The notes under the pieces: model-generated | What the model saw: only the letters and a program-made list of their open reading frames with translations | What the model was told of the DNA's origin: nothing | Database searches by the model: none | Position numbers and translations under genes: made by a program | Assembly (NCBI GenBank): GCA_902783515.1 | Contig: CACZRK010000370.1 | Location: forward strand, 1 to 11,706 | Direction: 5' to 3' | DNA from: an uncultured Coriobacteriaceae bacterium | GTDB taxonomy: Bacteria; Actinomycetota; Coriobacteriia; Coriobacteriales; UMGS124 | Length of the DNA stretch: 11,706 nucleotides | Part shown: piece after piece, positions 5,894 to 11,706 of the stretch | How positions within the stretch are numbered: the first letter of the stretch is position 1 | Layout of the letters: each line of letters starts with the position of its first letter

Positions 5894-6463
5894 CTACTTC
5901 TCGAACTTGACCGTCACGCCGTCACGGATCGCGTCGCGCGAGCTGGTCTCGCCCTCGCCGTCCGCGCCGTGCTCGCGGTCCAGGAACTCGCGCAGGCGGC
6001 GCACCGTGTCGCTGGAGACGGAGTGCTCCATGCGGCACGCCTCCTCGTTGGCGAGCTCGGGGTCCACGCCGAGGTCCTTGACGAGGAAGCGGCGCAGGGT
6101 CTGGTGGCGCCCCCACAGGTCCGTGCCGTACGCGCGGCCAGCCTCGGTCAGCGTGACGCGGCCGTAGCGCTCCTGCTCCACGTAGCCGGCGTTGCGCAGG
6201 GAGGCGAGCGCCTTGTTCACGCTCGCCTTGGAGACGACGAGCAGGTTCGCGATGTCTACCGAGCGAATCTCTTCGTAGCGGCTGGACTGCTCCAGGATGA
6301 CGATCGCCTCCAGATAGTCCTCGTTCGCGGCGGTCAGCTCGCGCCCGTCGTGCGCGCCGGCGCGGGCGTCCTGCGCCTCATGGGCGCCCGTCGTCCCTGC
6401 CTGCGGCGACGGCTCCCCCGCCCGCGCGGCCGACGCCTGCGCGCGGTCCTGCTCCTCTGTCAT
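5894..6463 (-). CDS. DtxR/MntR-family metal-dependent transcriptional regulator (right copy)
   Basis: Mirror copy of the gene at 5244-5813, with the same 189 residues. It is a predicted metal-activated DNA-binding repressor with winged HTH (about 47-110) and a metal site from Asp49, Glu52, His120, Cys143, Glu146 and His147. Its stop is 80 bases from the stop of the left copy, and the two genes converge on the central hairpin. Identity with the left copy means it adds no independent evidence of a second gene. Confidence 0.9.
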   Translation of the reverse strand: MTEEQDRAQASAARAGEPSPQAGTTGAHEAQDARAGAHDGRELTAANEDYLEAIVILEQSSRYEEIRSVDIANLLVVSKASVNKALASLRNAGYVEQERYGRVTLTEAGRAYGTDLWGRHQTLRRFLVKDLGVDPELANEEACRMEHSVSSDTVRRLREFLDREHGADGEGETSSRDAIRDGVTVKFEK

Positions 6464-6576
6464 GTGGCTACCCCTTCGTCGTCTTCCCCACGTGGCGTCA
6501 CCGCACCGGGCGCCCGTCCCGCGGCGTGCGCGGATACGGCGCGACGCGGGCGGGCCGTCGCGTGCGTGCGTGTCAT
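6460..6576 (-). CDS. Possible 38-residue small ORF overlapping the DtxR-family start (right copy)
   Basis: Mirror of 5131-5247: ATG 6 bases after a TAnnnT site, and a TGA overlapping the regulator's ATG by four bases. The support and doubts are the same as for the left copy. Confidence 0.3.
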   Translation of the reverse strand: MTRTHATARPRRAVSAHAAGRAPGAVTPRGEDDEGVAT

Positions 6577-6581
6577 GGGTG

Positions 6582-6588
6582 TAGGATA
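6582..6588. promoter_or_regulatory. Candidate shared -10 element in the divergent region (right copy)
   Basis: TAGGATA on + (TATCCTA on -). TAGGAT could serve the S41-like gene on + with a leader of about 90 bases, and TATCCT could serve the small ORF and regulator on -. There is no clear -35. Confidence 0.4.
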
Positions 6589-6600
6589 GCAGTCACGGGC

Positions 6601-6666
6601 GGCGTCCGGCCGCTCGAGTTCGGGACGCCATCAGCAGACACGGCCCGCGAGGGCTCTGCAGACACG
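6601..6666 (+). promoter_or_regulatory. Repeat-rich leader of the S41-like gene (right copy)
   Basis: GGCGTCC (6601-6607) and GGACGCC (6623-6629) form an inverted repeat. Two GCAGACACG copies follow (6634-6642 and 6658-6666). The element is a possible operator or leader structure between the -10-like site and the AGGAG at 6670-6674. Confidence 0.3.
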
Positions 6667-6683
6667 CACAGGAGACGCGCAAG

Positions 6684-7967
6684 ATGACCATTCGGCTCGA
6701 CCAGACCGCCCGTCAGATCCTGCAGGCGCTTGAGAACGACTATGCCGGGATGCCGGAGTGCGACGACGGGCAGGGCGCACACTGGGCGCGCCTCGTCGAG
6801 CGCGCCGCCCGCAGCCATGCGCTGTACGACAGCACGTTCTTTCGCTACCTCTCCCGGCGCATCGCCGGGCTCGCTGACCACAACGTGTGCCTGCTGACTG
6901 GCCCCAACTGCAGCTACACGCCGCAGACCTGCGGCTTTGACGTCCGCCGTTGCGGCGACGAGCTGCTCGTGACGCGCGTGCGCGAGGACGGGCGCCTGCG
7001 CGTCGGCGACGCGGTCGTCGCGATCGGCGGCCTCGCGCCCGACGACTGCCTGGCGCGCATGGCGGGCAACCCGACGGGGTCGGAGGACCCCGAGCGACAA
7101 CGGTGGGAGGCGGTCCTCGCCGACGCGTCGCACGTTGACGTGCGCCACGCCGACGGCTCGACCGCGCGCCTGCGGATGCGCCTCTACCCCATCGACGCCC
7201 GCACGGCGGATCCGTGCGCCGGGCGCACGCTGGGGGACGGCACGTTCGTGCTCACGGTGACGGAGCTTGACGACGACGCCGCGGCCGAGGTCCTGCGCGC
7301 GCACGCCGACGAGGTCGCGCGCGCCCCGCGCCTCGTCATGGACCTGCGCTCCTGCGCGGGCGGCGCCGAGGCCAACGCCTACCCGCTGCTCGCCTACGCC
7401 TTTGACGAGGCGACCAACCTGCGCGACGTGCAGGCGCCCGAGCAGGTGCTCACGAACTACAGCCCCGCGAACTGCCGGCGCCGCCTGGCGCAGGTCGCCC
7501 AGCTGCGCGCCCTCGCGGATGCGCGGCCAGACGCCGTGGACGACGCGACGCGCGCGTGGATGGACGACAGCGAGCGCGTCGTGCGCGAGAACCTGGACCG
7601 CGGCTACGTCCAGGAGACCGTGACCCCCGACGACCTCCCCATCCCCGCCGCGCCCGCCGGCCAGCGCCTCGTGCTGCTGACGGACGTCACGACCGCCGAC
7701 GCCGCCGAGTGGTTCGTGCGCACCGTCTCGGCCTCCGCTCGCACGCTGACGGTCGGGCGCGCGACCTGCGGCGGCCTTGACTACTCGAACCCGCTCGCGA
7801 TGGCCTTCGAGGACCGCTTCATCCTCGTCTACCCGATGACGAAGACGAAGGCGTGCGCCGACGGCCACGGGATGCGCGGCGTCGGGCTTGCGCCTGATGT
7901 GCGCGTGCCCCTCACCCCCGCAGAGTGCGCGCGCGACGTCGTGCTGGAGCGTGCGCTGCAGGCGTGA
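6684..7967 (+). CDS. S41 (tail-specific protease-like) family protein with non-canonical active site (right copy)
   Basis: Mirror copy of 3740-5023, 427 residues. A PDZ-like segment precedes an S41 core with VMDLRSCAGG, TTADAAEW and GLAPDVRV. The codon for Asp339, which stands where S41 proteases have the nucleophilic serine, is GAC at 7698-7700. No export signal is visible. The gene leads a co-oriented series with thrC (155-base gap) and pepT. Confidence 0.8.
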   Translation: MTIRLDQTARQILQALENDYAGMPECDDGQGAHWARLVERAARSHALYDSTFFRYLSRRIAGLADHNVCLLTGPNCSYTPQTCGFDVRRCGDELLVTRVREDGRLRVGDAVVAIGGLAPDDCLARMAGNPTGSEDPERQRWEAVLADASHVDVRHADGSTARLRMRLYPIDARTADPCAGRTLGDGTFVLTVTELDDDAAAEVLRAHADEVARAPRLVMDLRSCAGGAEANAYPLLAYAFDEATNLRDVQAPEQVLTNYSPANCRRRLAQVAQLRALADARPDAVDDATRAWMDDSERVVRENLDRGYVQETVTPDDLPIPAAPAGQRLVLLTDVTTADAAEWFVRTVSASARTLTVGRATCGGLDYSNPLAMAFEDRFILVYPMTKTKACADGHGMRGVGLAPDVRVPLTPAECARDVVLERALQA

Positions 7968-8067
7968 GCGTCGTGCGGCGCGCCCGCGCGCGTCCCACGC
8001 GGCGCGCCGACGCGCGACGTATCCGTCGCGCGTCATGGCCATGTCGTGGAGGTAACACGCCTGCAGC
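7955..8067 (+). repeat. 12-base inverted repeat spanning the S41-like gene stop and the thrC leader (right copy)
   Basis: GCTGCAGGCGTG (7955-7966) and CACGCCTGCAGC (8056-8067) are exactly complementary and enclose the hairpin at 8009-8034. Mirror of 3640-3752. Confidence 0.65.
8009..8034 (+). terminator. Hairpin after the S41-like gene, possible terminator or attenuator before thrC (right copy)
   Basis: Perfect 11-pair stem (8009-8019 with 8024-8034) and a four-base loop, followed by ATGGCC rather than a U-run. Mirror of 3673-3698. Confidence 0.5.
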
Positions 8068-8111
8068 ATGCGCGGGCGATGATGGTGCGGATAGGCCAAA
8101 CCCTGCCACAC

Positions 8112-8116
8112 GGAGG
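8112..8116 (+). promoter_or_regulatory. thrC: thrC ribosome binding site (right copy)
   Basis: GGAGG, 6 bases before the ATG at 8123. It excludes the in-frame ATG at 7925, which lies inside the S41-like gene. Confidence 0.85.
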
Positions 8117-8122
8117 GAAGAC

Positions 8123-9664
8123 ATGAACAGATTCATCGACACCCGCGGCAACGTCCGGGAGCCCCTGACCTTCACCGAGGCGATCGTGAAGGGCATCGCC
8201 CCCGGCGGCGGCCTGTTCGTCGCCGAGCGCATCCCGCGGCTCTCGCTGGACGAGATCTGCGCCCTCGCCGCGCTGCCCTACCGCGAGCGTGCCGCGCGCG
8301 TCTACCAGGCATTTGACATCGACGTTCCCGCGGACGACGTCGCCGCCCTCATGGCCCAGGCGTACGCCGACAACTTTGACGACCCGCGCGTCGCGCCGGT
8401 CGTGCCGCTGGGTGACGGCCTGCACGTGCTGGAGCTCTTCCATGGTCCGACCTCGGCGTTCAAGGACATGGCGCTGCAGTGCCTCCCGCGCTTCTTCGAG
8501 TACGCCACCGACGCCATGCGCGCCGCGGGCACCCTGGACCACGACCACCTGATCCTGGTCGCCACCTCGGGCGACACCGGCAAGGCCGCGCTCGAGGGCT
8601 TCGCCGGCCGCGCGCACGTGGGCATCGCCGTGTTCTACCCGGACGGCGGCGTCTCCGACGTGCAGCTGCGCCAGATGACGACGCAGCGCGGCGACAACGT
8701 GGCCGTCTTCGCCGCCCGCGGGGACTTTGACGACTGCCAGACGTCCGTCAAGCGCGCGTTCGCCGACGCGGCCTTCAACGAGCGCCTGCTCGCCGAGCAC
8801 CACGTGGCGCTCTCCAGCGCGAACTCCATCAACTGGGGCCGCCTCATGCCCCAGATCGTCTACTACCTCTCCGCGTATGCCGACATGGTGGCCGCCGGCA
8901 GCGTGCGGCGCGGCCAGGAGATCGACGTCTGCGTCCCGACGGGCAACTTCGGCAACATCCTCGCCGCCTACTACGCGCGGCAGATGGGCGCGCCGATCGC
9001 GCGCCTGCTGTGCGCGAGCAACGAGAACAACGTCCTCACCGACTTCATCAACACGGGCGTCTATGACGTCAGCGACCGCGCGCTCCATCTCACGCCCTCG
9101 CCCTCCATGGACATCCTCGTGAGCTCCAACCTTGAGCGTCAGCTCTTTGAGCTCACTGACCGTGACGCCGCGCGCGTCTCGGGCTGGATGGCCCAGCTCG
9201 CGACAGTGCGCCGCTTTGAGGTGGATGCGCAGACGCTCGCGCGCCTGCAGGCGCTCTACGCCGCCGACTACGTCACGAACGACGACTGCCTGGCCGCCAT
9301 CGGCGCCATCTACGAGCAGACGGGATATCTCGCCGACCCGCACACCGCCGTTGCCATCCAGGTCGCGCGTCGCCTGCGCGGCGATCGCCCGGTGCTCGTC
9401 GCCTCGACCGCCCACTGGGCGAAGTTCGGCCCGAACGTGTGGCGCGGCCTGCACGGCCTGACGAGCGCCGACCCGCTGCCCGACGACGTCGCGGCGCTGA
9501 GTGGCATCGAGCTGGACCGGCGCATCGCGCGCGCGACGGGGACGACCGTCCCCGCGGGCATCGACGCGCTCGCGGACGCGCCGCGGCGCTTCACGACCGT
9601 CGTCGACGGCACAACGGAGGGCGTTGAGTCGAGCGTCCTTTCCTGGCTCGCGCGCGAGCGCTGA
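8123..9664 (+). CDS. thrC: ThrC, threonine synthase (long form), right copy
   Basis: Mirror copy of 2043-3584, 513 residues. It is a PLP-dependent enzyme making threonine from O-phosphohomoserine. The PLP lysine is Lys114 in SAFKDM, the phosphate loop is TSGDTGKAAL, and further conserved blocks are VPTGNFGNI and SNENNVLTDF. The length and the N-terminal domain fit the long-form clade. pepT follows after 114 bases on the same strand. Confidence 0.95.
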   Translation: MNRFIDTRGNVREPLTFTEAIVKGIAPGGGLFVAERIPRLSLDEICALAALPYRERAARVYQAFDIDVPADDVAALMAQAYADNFDDPRVAPVVPLGDGLHVLELFHGPTSAFKDMALQCLPRFFEYATDAMRAAGTLDHDHLILVATSGDTGKAALEGFAGRAHVGIAVFYPDGGVSDVQLRQMTTQRGDNVAVFAARGDFDDCQTSVKRAFADAAFNERLLAEHHVALSSANSINWGRLMPQIVYYLSAYADMVAAGSVRRGQEIDVCVPTGNFGNILAAYYARQMGAPIARLLCASNENNVLTDFINTGVYDVSDRALHLTPSPSMDILVSSNLERQLFELTDRDAARVSGWMAQLATVRRFEVDAQTLARLQALYAADYVTNDDCLAAIGAIYEQTGYLADPHTAVAIQVARRLRGDRPVLVASTAHWAKFGPNVWRGLHGLTSADPLPDDVAALSGIELDRRIARATGTTVPAGIDALADAPRRFTTVVDGTTEGVESSVLSWLARER

Positions 9665-9725
9665 TCGCAGGCGGCGCCCCGGGCCGCACGGCCGCGCCGC
9701 ATGGCCACACCACACCATCGCACGT

Positions 9726-9760
9726 CGCGTCGCCCCGTCACACACCGATGGGGCGGCGCG
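9726..9760 (+). promoter_or_regulatory. Strong hairpin in the pepT leader / thrC-pepT gap (right copy)
   Basis: Stem 9726-9739 pairs with 9747-9760 (14 pairs, two G-U) around a 7-base loop and ends 4 bases before the AAAGGAG at 9765. No U-run follows. Mirror of 1947-1981. Confidence 0.6.
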
Positions 9761-9764
9761 CCTG

Positions 9765-9771
9765 AAAGGAG
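9765..9771 (+). promoter_or_regulatory. pepT: pepT ribosome binding site (right copy)
   Basis: AAAGGAG, 7 bases before the ATG at 9779. It decides the start over the in-frame ATG at 9701. Confidence 0.85.
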
Positions 9772-9778
9772 ACATTGC

Positions 9779-11014
9779 ATGAGCACCGTCGTCGATCGCT
9801 TCATCCGCTACGCGAAGGTCGCCACGCCTTCCGACCCGAACAACGAGACGCAGACGCCCTCGAACCCCGAGGAGTTTGACCTTGCGCGCCTGCTCTGTGA
9901 CGAGCTGCGCGCGCTCGGGTACGCCGACGCCGCCGTTGACGACCACGCGTACGTGACCGCGCACGTCCCCGCCTCCGCCGGCGCCGAGGACCTCCCCTGC
10001 CTCGGGCTCATCGCCCACATCGACGCGAGCCCCGACGCCCCCGCCCATGGCGTGAACCCGCGCGTCGTGCGCTACGAGGGCGGCGAGCTCACGCTCGGCG
10101 TCGTGGACGGGACGCCGATCACGATCAACGAGCAGAACACCCCCGGCCTTGAGGAGCTCGCGGGCAAGGACATCATCTGCAGCGACGGCTCCACGCTCAT
10201 CGCCGCTGACGACAAGGCCGGCGTCGCCGAGATCATGGAGCTCGCCGCGCGCCTGGCCGCCGACCCGTCCATCCCGCACCCGCGCCTCGCGCTCTGCTTC
10301 GCCCCGGACGAGGAGATCGGGCACGGCTGCAGCCTCCTTGACCTGGACGCCTTCGGGGCCGAGGTCGCCTACACGGTGGACGGCGGCCCGATCGGCGAGG
10401 TCGAGTTCGAGACGTTCAACGCCGCGAGCGCCGACGTGCACTTCCGCGGGCACGAGATCCATCCCGGCAGCGCCAAGGACATCATGGTGAACGCGCTGCA
10501 CCTCTTTGAGGAGTACGACGCGATGCTGCCCGCCTGGGAGCGCCCGGAGCACACGGAGGGCTACGAGGGATTCTTCCATCTGCACGGCGTCAGCGGCACC
10601 TGCACGAGCGCCACGGCGCGCTACATCATCCGCGACCATGACCGCGAGCGCTTTGAGCAGCGCAAGCAGCTCATGCGCGACGCGGCCACGTTCATGAACG
10701 CGCGCCTCGGGGAGGATCGCGTGACGTGCGACCTGCACGACGAGTACTACAACATGGCGTCGGTCATCCGCGACCACATGGAGCTCGTCGACCGCGCCAA
10801 GCAGGCCTTCGCCGACTGCGGCTACGAGCCCGAGGTCGTGCCCGTGCGCGGTGGCACGGACGGCTCGCAGCTCTCGCTGCGCGGCCTCCCCTGCCCCAAC
10901 CTCGCGACGGGCGGCTACAACTATCACAGCGTGCGCGAGTTCCTCCCCGTCTTCGCGCTTGAGGGCATGGTGGACGTGCTGCAGCGCCTCGTGGGCATCT
11001 TCGCGACGCGCTAG
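9779..11014 (+). CDS. pepT: PepT, peptidase T (right copy)
   Basis: Mirror copy of 693-1928, 411 residues. It is a di-zinc M20-family tripeptide aminopeptidase with ligands and catalytic residues His80, Asp144, Glu178/Glu179, Asp201 and His383, plus the RGGTDGSQLS motif. It is the last gene of the co-oriented series and converges on the truncated murA copy across a terminator hairpin. Confidence 0.95.
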   Translation: MSTVVDRFIRYAKVATPSDPNNETQTPSNPEEFDLARLLCDELRALGYADAAVDDHAYVTAHVPASAGAEDLPCLGLIAHIDASPDAPAHGVNPRVVRYEGGELTLGVVDGTPITINEQNTPGLEELAGKDIICSDGSTLIAADDKAGVAEIMELAARLAADPSIPHPRLALCFAPDEEIGHGCSLLDLDAFGAEVAYTVDGGPIGEVEFETFNAASADVHFRGHEIHPGSAKDIMVNALHLFEEYDAMLPAWERPEHTEGYEGFFHLHGVSGTCTSATARYIIRDHDRERFEQRKQLMRDAATFMNARLGEDRVTCDLHDEYYNMASVIRDHMELVDRAKQAFADCGYEPEVVPVRGGTDGSQLSLRGLPCPNLATGGYNYHSVREFLPVFALEGMVDVLQRLVGIFATR

Positions 11015-11032
11015 TGCGCCCACCCTCGATAC

Positions 11033-11136
11033 GTGGCGCGCACCCTGCGGCGTCGCGGTCACATGGACATGAGAAGGGCCGTCCCCGGCATCGTGCCGAG
11101 GGCGGCCCTCTCTTCGCGCTGTCGGGTGCGCGCCAC
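11033..11136. repeat. 13-base inverted repeat enclosing the pepT/murA terminator (right copy)
   Basis: The outer arms at 11033-11045 and 11124-11136 are exactly complementary and flank the hairpin at 11071-11112. Mirror of 571-674. Confidence 0.7.
11071..11112. terminator. Bidirectional hairpin terminator between pepT and murA (right copy)
   Basis: Long GC-rich stem between convergent stops, mirror of 595-636. On + the tail after the stem reads TCTCTTCGCG region, mildly U-rich, which favours termination of pepT transcripts. Confidence 0.75.
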
Positions 11137-11171
11137 CCAATCGGCCCGCGGCCGCGAGACGCGCCCAGCGC

Positions 11172-11705
11172 CTAGTCGTCGTCGATGTCAGGCATCTCCA
11201 CGTGCGCGCAGTCCGCGCCAAGCGAGCGCAGCTTCTCGCAGAACCGCTCATAGCCGCGCGCGATGTGGTGCGTCTTGGAGACGAGCGTCGTGCCGTCCGC
11301 GACGAGACCCGCAAGCACGAGCGCGGCGCCGCCACGCAGGTCAGGCGAGGCGACCTGGGCTCCCGAGAGGCGCGACGGCCCCTTGATGAGCGCATGGCGC
11401 TCCTGCACCGAGATGTTCGCACCCATGCGCGCCAGCTCGGCGACGAGCATGAAGCGGTTCTCAAAGACGTTCTCCGTGATGAAGCTGTTGCCGTCGGCCA
11501 TGGTCGCAAGCGTCATGAACTGCGCCTGCATGTCCGTCGGGAAGCCAGGGTACGGGAGCGTCTGGATGTCGGTCGGGCGCAGATGCTCGGCTCGGGAGAC
11601 GGTCACGCCGTCGGCATGGCGCGTGAGCGGGATGCCCATCATCTCCATCTTGCGCAGCGGGATGTCCAGGTGGTCGGGGTCGAATCCCGTGACCGTGACC
11701 TCCTC
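11172..11705 (-). CDS. murA: MurA C-terminal fragment (right copy)
   Basis: Mirror copy of 2-535, 177 residues, cut by the right edge. It is the C-terminal half of UDP-GlcNAc enolpyruvyl transferase, with the residues corresponding to E. coli Asp305, Arg371 and Arg397. Both murA copies are cut at exactly the same codon, as expected if the window is a complete folded-back contig. Confidence 0.94.
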   Translation of the reverse strand, partial: EEVTVTGFDPDHLDIPLRKMEMMGIPLTRHADGVTVSRAEHLRPTDIQTLPYPGFPTDMQAQFMTLATMADGNSFITENVFENRFMLVAELARMGANISVQERHALIKGPSRLSGAQVASPDLRGGAALVLAGLVADGTTLVSKTHHIARGYERFCEKLRSLGADCAHVEMPDIDDD

Positions 11706-11706
11706 G

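Larger units (their letters stand above)
1..11706. repeat. Window-wide perfect palindrome (two 5853-base arms, no spacer)
   Basis: The right half is the reverse complement of the left half. The first 30 bases match the last 30 in reverse complement, the axis is inside GCGCCCGCGGGCGC (5847-5860), and the internal stretches compared showed no mismatch. All genes occur twice with identical translations at coordinates that sum to 11707. Neither arm boundary is seen. Real perfect palindromes of this size are unstable in bacteria because SbcCD-type nucleases cut the extruded cruciform. Housekeeping genes in exact mirror duplicate therefore point to a fold-back assembly or chimeric molecule rather than a genomic structure. 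A recent head-to-head duplication or a copied hairpin telomere are the alternatives. Confidence 0.97.

Noticed and set aside
1..11706. Composite transposon or other mobile element bounded by inverted repeats.
   Set aside because: No transposase, integrase, target-site duplication or terminal motif. The repeat arms contain only housekeeping genes and there is no unique central segment.
1..11706. CRISPR arrays, tRNA/rRNA genes, riboswitches, defence or toxin-antitoxin genes.
   Set aside because: I looked on both strands and found no supporting repeats, folds or motifs. The window shows no new multi-gene system beyond the palindrome itself.

Overview
The window is one perfect inverted repeat. 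The sequence from 1 to 5853 reads forward, and 5854 to 11706 is its reverse complement, so position x on one strand equals position 11707-x on the other. I compared both ends, the centre and several internal stretches (including 3661-3720 and 5041-5100) base by base and found no mismatch, and every gene has a mirror copy with an identical translation. The axis lies between 5853 and 5854, inside a CCGCGG, with no spacer. The information content is therefore about 5.85 kb, shown twice. Both arms run to the window edges, so the full length of the palindrome may be larger or may simply equal a whole contig.

The unique content of one arm, left to right, is as follows. First comes the C-terminal 177 residues of murA (+), cut by the edge. 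It faces pepT (peptidase T, -) across a hairpin terminator. Upstream of pepT on the same strand are thrC (long-form threonine synthase, -) and an S41-protease-like gene (-) whose usual catalytic residues appear to be replaced. A 220-base divergent intergenic region follows, holding a single AT-rich -10-like site and a possible 38-codon small ORF. Last is a DtxR/MntR-family metalloregulator gene (+), which ends in a GC-rich hairpin at the axis. The right arm repeats this in reverse order and opposite orientation.

The genes are ordinary chromosomal housekeeping genes: peptidoglycan precursor synthesis, threonine synthesis, tripeptide hydrolysis and metal-responsive regulation. GC content looks close to 70% by eye, with strong G/C third positions. 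A high-GC actinobacterium of the Coriobacteriia type (Olsenella/Atopobiaceae-like) fits this gene set, but that is a tentative inference. No transposase, integrase, phage gene, CRISPR array, tRNA or rRNA is visible.

The S41-like gene, thrC and pepT are co-oriented with gaps of 155 and 114 bases. Both gaps contain strong hairpins, so separate or attenuated units are as likely as one operon. The most economical reading of the whole window is a fold-back artefact (assembly or chimeric read) that turned round at the natural terminator hairpin behind the DtxR-family gene. A real head-to-head duplication or a hairpin-ended replicon cannot be excluded from sequence alone.
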